Shown: piece by piece, positions 49,801 through 60,629 of the stretch
How the letters are laid out: the number at the start of each line of letters is the position of its first letter
Position numbering within the stretch: the stretch's first letter is position 1
DNA from: Lantana camara
Lineage: Eukaryota; Streptophyta; Magnoliopsida; Lamiales; Verbenaceae
Direction: 5' to 3'
Assembly (NCBI GenBank): GCA_037501455.1
Contig: CM074865.1
Location: 39,786,501 to 39,850,500 of the forward strand
Length of the DNA: 64,000 nucleotides
The notes under the pieces: model-generated
Seen by the model: the letters and a program-made list of their open reading frames with translations, nothing else
Database searches by the model: none
Told to the model about the DNA's origin: nothing
Translations under genes and position numbers: made by a program

Positions 49801-51363
49801 AAGGCTAGTGTATCTAGTGTGAAAGTGGAAGTTGGATATGAACCCGAGTCTTTCAAGTTAAGAGCAAGTATTCGGAATATTACAGTACAACCGGATCTTC
49901 AACCAAGATTATTTGAAACTCAGAGAAGAGATCCCGAAGTGCAGAAATTAGCTCAGAAAGCTAGAGATGATCCCGAATGTCCATTTGGGTTCGATGACAC
50001 GGGACTCTTAAGGTTTAAGAACAGGATTGTAGTTCCGGATGAATTGAAGAGGATTATTTTGGAAGAAGCTCACCGATCAGGGTATTCGATACATCCCGGA
50101 GGTAATAAGATGTACAAGGATTTGAAGCAGTTTTATTGGTGGAATGGACTTAAGAGGGATGTAACTAATTTTGTGAGACATTGTCTGACTTGTCAAATCG
50201 TGAAAGCCGAACATCAGAAGCCATCAGGGCTACTTCAACCGTTACCTATTCCAGAATGGAAGTGGCAACAGGTGGCGATGGATTTCGTTTCAGGCCTTCC
50301 TAGAGTGAGGGGTGGTCTTGATGGGATTTGGGTGATCATGGATAGATTAACGAAATCGGCACATTTTCTGGCTGTTCGGATGTCGGATAAGGTACCTAAG
50401 TTGGCAAAGAAGTATGTTGATGAAGTTGTTCGACTTCATGGAGTACCGGTTAGCATTGTATCAGATCGAGATCCGAGGTTCACTTCTAGGTTTTGGCAAG
50501 AATTGCAAAGAAATCTGGGAACAAGGCTCCAATTCAGCACAGCTTTTCATCCTCAGACAGATGGTCAGTCGGAAAGATTAATCAAGTATTTGGAGGATAT
50601 GTTGAGGGCTTGTGCATTGGATTTCTCGAGTTCGTGGAATGAGCAGTTATCCCTAATTGAGTTCGCCTATAATAACAGTTTTCAGGCTTCGATAGGAATG
50701 GCACCTTATGAAGCCCTTTACGGACGAAAGTGTAGATCCCCCTTATTTTTCGACCTTGAAGAGTGGAATTGGACGAAACAAGAGGGAGTGAAACGAGGTG
50801 AAATGAAGGAGAAGCCTTCTAAAACCGTACAAGCTGCAATTGATAAGGTTCAAACCATTCAACAAAGAATGAAAGCGGCTCAAGATAGACAGAAAAGCTA
50901 TCCGGATCGACGGAGAAAGGATCTTCAGTTCGAAGTGGGTGATAGGGTGTTCTTGAAAGCTTCGCCGCGAAAAGGATTTTCGAGAATTGGAAAAGGAGGT
51001 AAGTTGAATCCTCGCTATCTGGGTCCGTATGAGATTCTGGACAGAGTTGGAGATACTGCTTATCGCTTGAATCTACCCCCGAGTTTGACGGGAATCCACA
51101 ACGTATTTCATGTCTCCCAGCTTCGCAAGTATTATCCGGATGAGTCCGAAATCCTACCTGAGGAAGAGGTAGAAATTGAGCCTAATCTCACCTTCGTTCA
51201 GAAACCGGTTAAGATTTTGGATCGGAAATTTCAAGAATTAAGAAACCGGCAAATCCCACTAGTTAAAGTCTTATGGAGAAGTGATAAAACGGAAGAGGCT
51301 ACGTGGGAGACGGAGGATAAGATGAGGAAGTTCCATCCCGAACTGTTTCCGAGTGATCAATGA
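46873..51363 (+). CDS. Gypsy C gag-pol polyprotein, 1496 codons, open
   Basis: The first in-frame ATG (46873) gives [11 protein letters not shown]; the open frame extends three codons further upstream from a TTG that I did not take as start. Order: gag; two CCHC knuckles (residues 303-316 and 323-336); aspartic protease [10 protein letters not shown] (Asp390); RT with Asp656 in LDLRQGYYQ and Asp720-Asp721 in FIDDIL; RNase H (Asp867 in YTDASKEG); integrase zinc finger His1067, His1074, Cys1104, Cys1107; catalytic Asp1137, Asp1198, Glu1234 (D-x35-E); and a chromodomain-like tail with [14 protein letters not shown]. The family makes virus-like particles, copies its RNA and integrates; the chromodomain targets chromatin. 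Odd point: near 47137 gag lacks 15 codons present in element A, including the W-x5-ERIF stretch, while staying in frame. Confidence 0.95.
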   Translation: MPPRRHRERSPGRQGHRDRSPIPPEQQPQPPPMDMGNFMEAVFNYVEHRRAQAPPPQPVEQPAPPNNNHRDPHGVFSSYHPPRFSGSIDGVRQFTTQEQAQFAIFQLDGEAYDWWERTKEKLEADEEEISWDVFKREFRECFVPEVVRERKEQEFMDLKQGNRSVAQYLAVFNRLGKYASHITRDEKRKAKKFIAGLRQDLRHCQAGHNFISFSDTVQRALGQEEEYKKRDPIFKAPMGQGRGSASGSSMRFNPGKRPMTSADPSQKEYFKKPRTGGQHAPQVTRVPQALPAPPRDRRDVPPCTHCGGPTHSYANCRIRLKLCLICGKGDHMAFACPDKRPGFQAGVQRPMIQARAYALEGEEQNVEADPNAVVEGTVCIHNTSIHVLFDPGATHTFISSDLCASLCLPVICSNSCYYVSSPLGGNLQTNRVVRGCSVLLEGKDYPADFIVMPMKKYGVIFGMDWLFRHRAEVDCFRKKIKLGAELIGEVGSKIVPLLSFLEARKLVKDGATRFIAYLLNKPKDQLSFEDTDVVKAYPDVFPENLGSLPSDREIEFVIDLYPGSEPYSKMPYRMAPAELKELKIQLEELLKIGYIRPSSSPWGAPVLFVKKKDGSLRMCIDYRELNRMTIKNKYPLPHIEDLFDMLQGSGVYSKLDLRQGYYQLKIREEDIPKTGFNTRYGHYEFVVMPFGLTNAPAAFMDMMHRIFRPYLDKFVVIFIDDILVYSKTPEDHARHLELVLETLREHRLYAKFSKCEFWIDRVAFLGHIVSSKGLEVDPSKIETVIQWQSPKNASEVRSFLGLAGYYRRFVKDFSKIAAPLTRLIKKEVKFAWDEACEASFQLLKEKLTTAPILALPEGTEGYMVYTDASKEGLGCVLMQKGKVIAYASRKLKDHEQNYPTHDLELAAVIFALGKWRHYLYGIPFEIFSDHKSLQYLFSQKELNKRQRRWMETLADYECTIRYHPGKANVVADALSRKASVSSVKVEVGYEPESFKLRASIRNITVQPDLQPRLFETQRRDPEVQKLAQKARDDPECPFGFDDTGLLRFKNRIVVPDELKRIILEEAHRSGYSIHPGGNKMYKDLKQFYWWNGLKRDVTNFVRHCLTCQIVKAEHQKPSGLLQPLPIPEWKWQQVAMDFVSGLPRVRGGLDGIWVIMDRLTKSAHFLAVRMSDKVPKLAKKYVDEVVRLHGVPVSIVSDRDPRFTSRFWQELQRNLGTRLQFSTAFHPQTDGQSERLIKYLEDMLRACALDFSSSWNEQLSLIEFAYNNSFQASIGMAPYEALYGRKCRSPLFFDLEEWNWTKQEGVKRGEMKEKPSKTVQAAIDKVQTIQQRMKAAQDRQKSYPDRRRKDLQFEVGDRVFLKASPRKGFSRIGKGGKLNPRYLGPYEILDRVGDTAYRLNLPPSLTGIHNVFHVSQLRKYYPDESEILPEEEVEIEPNLTFVQKPVKILDRKFQELRNRQIPLVKVLWRSDKTEEATWETEDKMRKFHPELFPSDQ

Positions 51364-51396
51364 ATCCGATGACGGATTCTTTTAAGGGGGAGAGGT
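51362..51396 (+). other. Hairpin plus polypurine tract of Gypsy C
   Basis: Stem GAATCCG/CGGATTC with loop ATGA (51362-51379) overlaps the TGA stop of pol. TTTTAAGGGGGAGAGGT follows and ends at the 3' LTR. Confidence 0.82.
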
Positions 51397-52430
51397 TGTG
51401 ACGCCCCGATATTTCGGCCGTACAGGTAGGGCGTAATTGTTTACCTAATTGCGCAAAATAATTATTTTACGTGTTTATATAGTTGATTTTATTTTAAATG
51501 TATTAGATGTTATCTTCTTTATTTTATTTTATTTTACTATTTTATATAAATATATTTGTTAATTGTTTACGTATTTAATGTTAAGAATTTTGTGAATTCT
51601 TTACAACTTAATACTTATTGCTTCATTTGAACTTGCTTGCAATGTGAATTATTTTCCCGAACTTGACTTAATTTCGTTATGGCCTTAATTGAGCATTTCA
51701 TGAACCTTCAGGACCTAATTGCATGAATTTAATTGATTACATTTCAAAAGCTTGGGGTTCACTTGCATGACTTAAATAATGGAGGGACTTAATAGCAAAT
51801 TTGGCCCATTCTTCTTGATTCAAAGCAGCATCACGTTCCATTTCTTCCTTTCTTCCATACATACATTACATACACTCTTGCTCTTGCTCTCCAAGCCTAC
51901 CGATCAAACCCTTGCCAAAGTGGAGGAAAATTTCATCTTTCAAGCATCATAATTGTGAGTTTTATGATCAATCAAGCATCATCAACATCATCTCTTCACC
52001 TTTTCTTCTATTTCTTTTATTTGAGGTATTCTTGGAACTTTGTTGATTTTCTTGAAAATATGTGAAGCTAGGGCTTTGGCATGTATTGGTTGATTTGTGT
52101 AATCGTTATTAGAAATATGTTTAGGAACTTTGAGCTCAAGTTGTATGCATTTATCTTGTGAAGTTTGGACTTGGAAGCATGAGTGAGAATATGGGTTTTA
52201 ATTGATGAAATCTTGTTGATCAATGCATGATATGGGTATATATGCTAGATTTTATTGTGTTTTAAGTATGGTCACAGGTTTATTCAAGTTTTGGTTACAT
52301 TTGTTGATTGAAAACTTGGTATTTTGGTTGGTTTTGTTGCTGTCCGAAAATTGCTCTGTTTTTCTCTGTTACGCCCAGTGACACGGGCGTGTCACTTTTA
52401 CCTTGCTTGGCGTGACACGGGGGTGCATGC
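51397..52430 (+). repeat. 3' LTR of Gypsy C, left part
   Basis: Matches the 5' LTR from its first base; I noticed about five substitutions in 1034 bp. It is broken inside the second palindrome unit by Copia D, with CATGC at 52426-52430. Confidence 0.95.
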
Positions 52431-52816
52431 TGTTGGAAAACAGGAATCAGAAAGCAGCGGAATTTAAAAAATTTTCCCAACAAAAGGACCTTGAACTCGC
52501 AATCGTGTAACCAAATTCGTAGGGATAGAAAACTTACTTTTCTTTTTGTTCTTTCTTGAAGCGTTTCAAGCCACCCAAGAACGCTCTTCTCGCGGCTTGA
52601 TCCCCTCTCCTTGGTAAAGCTCGAATCTTCAAACTTCTAACTTGAAGCCTCTAGAGAAAGTCCACCAACTTGATCACAATCTAACTAGTAAGGATGCTAG
52701 TTCTCTAGTTAGTGTTTAGGCTTAACCTAGGGTTTAATTTAATCTTGGAGAAAGGAAGGTGTTCAACACATGAACCAAGAATTGTCAATTAGCTCTAAAG
52801 GGGAGCATGAGCTCCC

Positions 52817-52826
52817 CTATATATAG
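52817..52826 (-). promoter_or_regulatory. Probable TATA box, Copia D LTR (duplicate at 61031-61040)
   Basis: CTATATATAG followed by GGGGAGCTC in the minus sense is at the same place as CTATAAATAG in E. The CACGTG cluster begins about 340 bp upstream. Confidence 0.65.
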
Positions 52827-53164
52827 GAAAGGGGAGGGGCGGCCGAAACTAGTCCTTTTTGGACTAGGATTTGGTTCCTCTCTCTCCTATTACTTGATCA
52901 TCAAGTATTTTCCAACTTTGACTTTGAATTCTAATTCTAGTCAACTTTTAAGAGAGCTTAAAAATATCCAAACTATTTTTGGATAATTTTATACTTTATT
53001 TATTATAAAATAAATAACTTATTTTATCTAATTAATTAATTCATAATTAATTAACTAGATTATTTTCTCCAAAATTAGACTTTCTTTTTAATTCAAAATT
53101 AAACCAAAGTCTATTAAATAATTAACTAATTAATTATTTAATATATATAATATATATATATATA

Positions 53165-53273
53165 CACACGTGTTTGACACGTGTCACAGTGACACGTGTC
53201 ACTCACGTGAGCCACACGTGTCACAGTGACACGTGTCACTCACGTGAGCCACACGTGTGAATTCACACGTGTG
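53165..53273 (-). promoter_or_regulatory. Cluster of nine CACGTG motifs, Copia D LTR (duplicate 61379-61487)
   Basis: Nine CACGTG cores in about 109 bp are built from GTGACACGTGTCAC, CTCACGTGAG and CCACACGTGTG units. The block TCACAGTGACACGTGTCACT occurs twice. It lies upstream of the TATA box in the sense of the element. bZIP or bHLH binding is expected from the motif but not shown. Confidence 0.68.
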
Positions 53274-54419
53274 GAACCCTCTTGGCCCGATTAACTCGTT
53301 TAATCATTTTCAAGCCTCAACTCATGTAACCAAGTTGTTGTGTGTGACCCTCTAGGTTCTCAATTCAATTAGCAGTGACCCTAATTAATTAATTCACTAA
53401 TTAATTAATCAGTCCACAGATTAAACGACCATAGTCTAGCAACAGGTGTTTAACCCCTAGCTGAATTGGAATGTTCGGATTCGACAGAACCTTTAAGTCA
53501 TTGATTCATGTGAGATACAATCCTCCTACTTACTATCTCTCAACCAAGATCTAGGGCAAGGGATTAATCAGAACCCTAATAATCTGGTCTTAAAGCTAAG
53601 TGCATTTCATATCCATTTGATCTCAATCCAAGAAACACTTTTCTTGATGTCTTGATCTACTGCCTTGGCCAAGGACTCCATATGGCATATGAATGACTTA
53701 CACAATAAGAGATCACCTTGCAAATGCAAGTGTAGGTCCTTTCTTGATTCTCATTCACTTTCATGAATCACTTGTGCAGCCCCAGCATAAGCCTTGAATC
53801 AGTTGTCTAAGGCGACACCCTTTAAAGCTTATACCTAAGACTACAGAGTTAACTCATAAAGTGACAAGGAACCTCAAGTCTAAGGATCAATTAATCACAT
53901 CAATGACTCGTGAGATATTTCCTAATCTGGAAGTTTCCATTTCCTGAAATAGAAACTTCCTTTCCCATTTAGGAATGTTCTCACACGGGGCACCTCAGTG
54001 AACTTACTTATTAAAGTAAGCACCCTCATGTATCACGCACGTATCAACTATACACTTTGCACCTCCATGAAACAAGGTGGTCCTTCTTAAGGGCGTGATC
54101 CCACAAGCAAGCCTTAGAGGAGTCAGGTTGACACTCCCACTGTCTGTAGGACTCATCGGCTTGGAGTATTTTACTAATCATGACTTATGCGATATAGGGC
54201 TCGTTTCATGAACCATTTCACCTAAATGGTAGAGTCCTAAAGTCATCAGGATTAGGGGAGTTCTCATACATGCACAACTAAAGTAAACGCATACCAAACA
54301 AGAGCATATAAAGAAGTGTTGCCTCAATTCGTTATTTTATTCAAAGATTGTCTGTGATTACAATAAGGAAAAGTACAAAGCGGATATACAATCGGCTTTC
54401 TAGGGCACTATTCCTAACA

Positions 54420-54431
54420 ATCTCCCACTTG
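54420..54431 (-). other. Polypurine tract of Copia D
   Basis: On the minus strand AAGTGGGAGAT directly precedes the LTR start TGTTAGG. Confidence 0.82.
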
Positions 54432-54435
54432 CCCG

Positions 54436-57400
54436 TCAAAGCCATTCTAAAGCTACTCTAAGTCCCATCTTCTGAAGATGACCTTGGAAAGCTTCTCGAC
54501 TAAGGGGTTTAGTAAGTGGATCTGCCACGTTCTCTGCTGATGTGACCCTCTCAATTTGCACATCTCCTCTTTTGATAATATCACGGATTAGGTGATACTT
54601 CCTCATAATGTGCTTGGTCCGTTGGTGAGATCTTGGTTCTCTTGCTTGAGCAACCGCCCCAGTGTTGTCACAAAACACAGTAATGGGGTCTTTCATGCTA
54701 GGAACAACATTCAACTCTTGAATGAAGTTTCTAATCCAAACACCTTCCTTAGCTGCATCATTTGCAGCTAAGTATTCGGCCTCAGTGGTCGAATCTGCAG
54801 TGGTTGTTTGCTTGGAACTCTTCCAACTCACTGCTCCGCCGTTTAGGCAGAAAATGTATCCTGACATTGACTTAAAATTATCTAAGTCAGATGCAAAGCT
54901 TGCATCGCAGTATCCTTCAACAGTAAGATCTTTCTGACCTCCGTAAACTAAGAATAAATCTCTAGTACTCTTCAAGTATTTAAGAATATTCTTCACGGCA
55001 GCCCAGTGACCATCTCCAGGGTCAGATTGGAAACGACTTGTTACACTAAGTGCATAAGCCACATCCGGTCGAGTACACAACATTGCATACATTATGCTAC
55101 CTATTGCTGATGCATAAGGTGTATGAGTCATTCTTTCCTTCTCAAGGTTAGTCTTAGGACACATCTTCTTTGAAAGACATGTTCCTATACTCATAGGAAG
55201 GTTCTTAACCTTTGCTGATTCCATATTGAATCTCTTCAATACTTTGTCAATGTACATCGACTGTGATAGTCCTATTAACCTTCTAGATCTATCTCTATAG
55301 ATTTTAATTCCAAGGATATAGGACGCATCACCAAGATCTTTCATCTCGAATTGGTTCGATAACCATAACTTAGTCACTTTCATGTCATCCTTCGAATTCC
55401 CAATAAGAAGGATGTCATCAACATAAAGTACTAAGAATTGCACTGAGGTCTCCAATTCCTTTCTATACACACATGATTCATTCGAAATTTGGATGAAGCC
55501 AAACGCTTTGACTGATTCATCAAATCGAATGTTCCAATTCCTAGAAGCCTGTTTCAATCCATAGATTGATCTTTGGAGTTTGCAAACCTTTTGCTCACTC
55601 CCACTGAATGTGAAACCTATGGGTTGCTCCATATAAATGTCTTTGTCAATGTCACCATTGAGAAAGGCAGTTTTCACATCCATTTGCCATATCTCATAGT
55701 CATAATATGCAGCAATGGCAAGCATGATCCGAATAGACTTTTGCATTGCAACTGGTGAAAAGGTTTCATCAAAATCCACGCCGGGTCTCTGAGTGAATCC
55801 TTTTGCAACCAGTCTTGCTTTGTAGGCTGCAATGCTTCCATCAACTCCAAGCTTTCTCTTAAAGATCCATTTGCAACCTATGGGTTTGACCCCATCAGGC
55901 AAATCTACCAAGGTCCAAACTTGGTTGGAGTTCATGGAATCCATTTCGGATTTCATGGCTTCTATCCACTGTTCAGAGTCAGAATCTGAAAGTGCCTCCT
56001 CATATGTTAAAGGATCATTATCCTTTTGAGATATTTCATGGAAGAATCCATACCATCTTTCCGGCTGTCTAGGAGTACGTTCAGAACGCCTTAGAGGAGG
56101 ATTTTCGTGTGTATCGAAATTCGTGATTGGTTGTGGTTGATCAGAGTGGGACGTTTCTTCAGTGGGTGGTGTGGGGTCATTTTGTACTTCTTCTAATTCT
56201 ATGATCTTGCCCTTCTTTTCTTTAAGGAATGGTTCCTCAAGAAAAGTGGCATTTCTGGAAACAAACACCTTTTGTTCAGATTGATCATAGAAGTAGTATC
56301 CTATGGATTCCTTAGGATAACCTACAAAGTAGCATAAGTTAGAACGAGATTCTAACTTATCTCCCACTGTCCTCTTCACGTAAGCAGGACAACCCCAAAT
56401 TCTTAAGTAAGAATAACTAGGGATTTTACCATGCCACATTTCATAGGGCGTTTTAGGGACTGACTTAGAGGGAACTAGATTCAGAATCTTTGCTGCACTT
56501 TCTAGGGCATGACCCCAGAAAGAAGGTGGTAAGTCAGTGAAACTCATCATGGAACGAACCATATCAAGTAGGGTTCGATTCCTTCTCTCAGAAACTCCAT
56601 TGAGTTGAGGAGTTCCCGGAGGAGTCCACTGAGAGATAATCCCATTATCTTTGAGATGATTAAGGAATTCTTCACTAAGATACTCGCCTCCTCGATCAGA
56701 TCGAAGTGTTTTGATCTTGTGACTAGTTTGGTTCTCAACCTCCTTTTGAAATTCTAAGAATTTCTCAAAAGCTTCAGATTTATACTTCATTAAGTATACA
56801 TAACCATACCGACTAAAGTCATCAGTAAAGGTTATGAAATACTGATGATTGCTTCTAGTGCTTATACTAAGCGGTCCACAAACATCAGTATGGATCAAAT
56901 CTAGAACCTTAGTGGCACGTTCCACAGTTCCTTTAAAAGGAACTTTGGACATCTTTCCTTTGAGACAGGATTCGCAAGAAGTTAACTCTTTGAGATCATT
57001 TTCAGAGAATGATCCTAAAGTGTTTATCTTGCTAATTCTGTTCTTGGAAATGTGTCCTAATCTAGCGTGCCATAAGGGAGCTGAAACTTTGTCATCTCTC
57101 TTACGCTTTGTTTCTCGTTGTATATTCATAATATTGATATTTTGAGTTAGGTAAAGTCCATTACTTAGAGTACCGATATGAACGGAAGAGTTGTTCCGTT
57201 TGATAAAGTATTTACCATTCTTAATATAAGTTTCATAACCTTCACAATCTAATATTGGAACTGAAATTATATTACTAATAATTTTCGGTACATAAAGGAC
57301 TTTGTTTAATACTAACTCAAAACTACCTAAATCTAATCTAATTGTGCCTAAAGCTCGAGCTTCAACGTTTGAGCCATCGCCGATCTTCAAGACACATTCT

Positions 57401-58356
57401 CCTTCTTTGAGTTGTTGGACTTCACTTAGCATCTGTACATCATTACAGATATGAGTCCCACAACCGGTATCAAGTACCCAAGAATTAGAATTAATAGAAA
57501 GATTTACTTCAACGAGAAAGATACCTTTCTTTAGAGTAGCCTTGTACTCTGGGCAGTTTCTCCTCCAATGTCCCGCTTTGCCACAATGGAAGCAAACATC
57601 CTCTTTCTGATCACGCTTCTTCTTTTGGGCCTTCCCCTTCGAAATGCCACCAGTGGGCCTAAGGGGTTTCTTCTTCTTCTTTTGGGCTTTCTTGCCCTTA
57701 CCTTTAGAAGGCCCAGAAGAGGATGATGGAGCATTCACCATCAAAACCTTATTGTCCTTCTTGATCGTGCTTTCAGCAGTCACAAGCTGACTAATCAGCT
57801 CAGCTACAGTAGCACCAGCATGATTCATGTTGAAGTTAAGGACAAATGGGTTGAATGATGGTGGGAGCGAAGCTAGCAACAAATCCACTGAAAGCTCATC
57901 TTTCAGCGGCATGTCCATGGAAGCAAGTTTCTCAGTAAGGGCAAGAAACTTGAGTCCATATTCATGGACACTTGAACCTTCCCTCATTCTCAAGTGGAAT
58001 AATTCCTTTGAAGTGTTATACCTTGTAACACGTTCATGAGGGCGGTAAAGTTGCTCTAAGTGGTCGCAAATCTCCCAAGCAAATTCCATGGCCTCATGTT
58101 GTCTTTGCAAGTCCGGAGACATGTTAGCCAACATAAGGCAACGGGCTTGGAGATTATCATCCTTCCGCTTCTGAATCGCATCCCGCTCGGCCCGAGTGGG
58201 AGCCTCCCCTTCAGGAGTGGGCTCCCCTTCGAAGAGAACATAAGTTCTCTTCTCAGAATCTAAAATGATTTTTAGATTCCTCAGCCAATCAGAATAGTTG
58301 GGACCAGTCAACTTGTTTGACTCGAGGATCGATACAAGAGGGTTTTTGGTTGCCAT
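54436..58356 (-). CDS. Copia D gag-pol polyprotein, 1306 codons, intact
   Basis: Starts at ATG 58356 (MATKNPLVSILESNKLTGPN), the first in-frame ATG after the leader. Order: gag; CCHC knuckle Cys255, Cys258, His263, Cys268; aspartic protease with DTG at Asp296; integrase zinc-finger region (WHARLGH to CESCLKGK) and catalytic Asp491, Asp554, Glu590 (D-x35-E); reverse transcriptase Asp893 in WQMDVKTAFLNG and Asp980-Asp981 in YVDDIL; RNase H Asp1151 in CDASFAS and TEAEYLA. Integrase before RT defines Copia. No stop or frameshift is present and all catalytic residues are visible. The protein packages element RNA in particles, reverse-transcribes it and integrates the DNA. No separate env-like frame is seen. 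Confidence 0.97.
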   Translation of the reverse strand: MATKNPLVSILESNKLTGPNYSDWLRNLKIILDSEKRTYVLFEGEPTPEGEAPTRAERDAIQKRKDDNLQARCLMLANMSPDLQRQHEAMEFAWEICDHLEQLYRPHERVTRYNTSKELFHLRMREGSSVHEYGLKFLALTEKLASMDMPLKDELSVDLLLASLPPSFNPFVLNFNMNHAGATVAELISQLVTAESTIKKDNKVLMVNAPSSSSGPSKGKGKKAQKKKKKPLRPTGGISKGKAQKKKRDQKEDVCFHCGKAGHWRRNCPEYKATLKKGIFLVEVNLSINSNSWVLDTGCGTHICNDVQMLSEVQQLKEGECVLKIGDGSNVEARALGTIRLDLGSFELVLNKVLYVPKIISNIISVPILDCEGYETYIKNGKYFIKRNNSSVHIGTLSNGLYLTQNINIMNIQRETKRKRDDKVSAPLWHARLGHISKNRISKINTLGSFSENDLKELTSCESCLKGKMSKVPFKGTVERATKVLDLIHTDVCGPLSISTRSNHQYFITFTDDFSRYGYVYLMKYKSEAFEKFLEFQKEVENQTSHKIKTLRSDRGGEYLSEEFLNHLKDNGIISQWTPPGTPQLNGVSERRNRTLLDMVRSMMSFTDLPPSFWGHALESAAKILNLVPSKSVPKTPYEMWHGKIPSYSYLRIWGCPAYVKRTVGDKLESRSNLCYFVGYPKESIGYYFYDQSEQKVFVSRNATFLEEPFLKEKKGKIIELEEVQNDPTPPTEETSHSDQPQPITNFDTHENPPLRRSERTPRQPERWYGFFHEISQKDNDPLTYEEALSDSDSEQWIEAMKSEMDSMNSNQVWTLVDLPDGVKPIGCKWIFKRKLGVDGSIAAYKARLVAKGFTQRPGVDFDETFSPVAMQKSIRIMLAIAAYYDYEIWQMDVKTAFLNGDIDKDIYMEQPIGFTFSGSEQKVCKLQRSIYGLKQASRNWNIRFDESVKAFGFIQISNESCVYRKELETSVQFLVLYVDDILLIGNSKDDMKVTKLWLSNQFEMKDLGDASYILGIKIYRDRSRRLIGLSQSMYIDKVLKRFNMESAKVKNLPMSIGTCLSKKMCPKTNLEKERMTHTPYASAIGSIMYAMLCTRPDVAYALSVTSRFQSDPGDGHWAAVKNILKYLKSTRDLFLVYGGQKDLTVEGYCDASFASDLDNFKSMSGYIFCLNGGAVSWKSSKQTTTADSTTEAEYLAANDAAKEGVWIRNFIQELNVVPSMKDPITVFCDNTGAVAQAREPRSHQRTKHIMRKYHLIRDIIKRGDVQIERVTSAENVADPLTKPLSREAFQGHLQKMGLRVALEWL

Positions 58357-60629
58357 TTCAAAACACGTAGAGAATCACAGAATCTACGACCTAAATGGTA
58401 AAACAGAGAACTAGTGAGCATGCTGAATTATAACGATATACAAAAGATAAGGTCTTTAATCTAATGTAGCTCCCACTGTTTTTCAAAGATCTATAATTCC
58501 CAAAGATCTAAGAGGAACACGTTTCCCAATGGGTACTAAGATCCTAGGCATTTTACCTCGAACCCACGACTCGCGGACATTCTAAGTAAGAACCCTAGGT
58601 AGGTACAACTTACCAATTCTAACACCTTTAGAACTCTTAGTAATTGTTTTTTGCATCACCTATCTTTCAATATGGACCCACGACTCGTGCGACATCCATA
58701 TTTACTTAGGCGTTAAGCTAGACCCATCAATCATAAGATCATGACCAAAACTTAGTTTGAACGACCCACGACTCGCGGACATCGCCCTTGCTAAAATTGA
58801 CCACGAAATATTGATCATTTAAAATGATCAATTAGGTAACTAAGAACTAATAAGCTCCACTAGCTATCCCACGACTCGCGGACAATAACTAGCTTTACTT
58901 ACTAAACTTAAAACCTATTGATGGAATGCTAGGAATTTAATTCAAAACTTGCATCTCGAATTAAACACCTATTTGTTCGAAATTAGCTTAATATTTAATG
59001 GGAATTTTCGAATCAACCGGAGAGTTGTCCGGTTCGACCTCACCAACATATATGTTATCCAATTTTATTAGTCTTGATTAATGCAAGTACACTTAAATGC
59101 ATTTCAAACAAGCACATAAACAGATAACATGTCCTAGCATGATACTAACATGTAATGATCATGGGTTCTACCTATCTTATGCGTGATATGTGGGAGCCAC
59201 TCCACAATCACAAGTTCTAACATACATGCCACATAAACAGTTCAAATCACATAAGGGAAAGCAGTAACAAAATACGAGCCCTATCTCTATTACATTTAAC
59301 AATTGAGATTCCCCTCCCTAACATTTTGAGGGGTCTTCACTTATGGCCTCCTTGTTACTTGAATGTGGTCCATCTTACTCCATGGGTGCATTGTCTCCAT
59401 AATGAAAATAAAACCTCACCACCTATCTCTACTCTCAAATTACAATAAAAAGAAAAAGACATAAAGTAATAAGGCTCAATCTTCATATTGGCCTTAGACA
59501 ATTACACGGGGCATACCCCGGCCTCAAAAACAGTAATATGGAAAGCCACCTAATAAATCACATAACAGTACGCACATAAGTGAGGCTCCAACCTCAATTG
59601 AAAAAACGCAACTATAGGGCTCCAACCCCAATTTAAACCATCCATGTGCATAAATTAAAACCATACATAGATCTAAACCCATGATCACCTAACATGCTTT
59701 TGCAAGAATTTAAATTTAACCAATAAATTAAAATTCTCGCTTTAAGCTCTAATAGCTTAAAACACGACTTAGATGCAATTCTTGTTCAAGAGCCTTTTCA
59801 ATAAAACCCGAAAAACAATAAACTAATAAAATTCCAATTAATTTCTGAAAATTAATAATTTTATTCTTTCAATATTTTCAGAAAATAAAGATCGTAATTT
59901 TTTCAAAATTTAAATCGCTCAAATTTTCAAAATCCCAATTTAAACAATTATTTCAAAAATAATTCAAATTTAATAAATAAAATTTTTCAGAAAAATTAAA
60001 TCGGGATTTCAAGGACCGAAAACACGAAAACACGAAAAACGCCAAAACCGTGCCCGGAACCGCCCGGAACGAGCACAGGCTCGCCGCGCAGCGTCGCGCG
60101 CCAGGCGCGCGCGCTAGGCGCACGCCCTGCGCGCGATGCGCGCAGCTTGCTGCTGCTCGCGTGCGGGCGATGCCGGGCGGGTGCTCCCGCGCGGTTGCGG
60201 GAGCGTGCGGGCGGCTGTCCCGCGCGGTTGCGGGACAGGCGGGCGGGCGCGCCTAGGCGGGGGCCTAGGCGCTGGCGGGCGTTAGCGGCGGGTAGTCCCG
60301 CGCGGTTGCGGGACTGCTGGGTGGGAGGTCGCGGGCCTGGCGTGCTACGCCTTAGCATGTCAGGCTCGCGTTTTCGTAACGCGATTTCGTGTTTCGTGCT
60401 TTTAGTTCAAAAACCAGAATTCAAAAAAATACGATTTAAATTAATTTCTATCAAAACGGTTTTCAAGAAACACAATTTAAGAAAACAGTTTCAGAAATTC
60501 AAGAAAAATTACAGTCTCGTAATTCAGGCTTTCTAAAAGAACTCAAGAATACCTAATTCGCATCTAAGCCTAAGAATTTCTACCAAATTCAGAATAATGG
60601 AGACGAATCAGAAACACGATTAACGAGGT
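58357..60629 (-). other. Leader of Copia D between PBS and gag
   Basis: 2.27 kb, noncoding. A 17-bp motif CCCACGACTCGCGGACA (plus strand) occurs at 58563, 58677 (variant), 58765 and 58868. A GC-rich block at 60050-60370 holds three hairpins with the core CCCGCGCGGTTGCGGG: 60183-60204, 60217-60236 and 60294-60315. Frames up to 129 codons in the GC block are low-complexity Arg/Ala/Gly and not credible genes. Confidence 0.82.

Larger units (their letters stand above)
52431..54419 (-). repeat. LTR of Copia D (3' in its own sense)
   Basis: Contains a TATA box CTATATATAG (52817-52826) and nine CACGTG motifs at about 53165-53273. Relative to E, a 36-37 bp G-box unit is duplicated in tandem here, raising the count from six to nine. 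Confidence 0.96.

Noticed and set aside
5046..51363. Endogenous pararetrovirus (caulimovirus) origin of the RT segments
   Set aside because: LTRs, integrase and chromodomain-like tails are present and no movement-protein motif is seen, so these are LTR retrotransposons.
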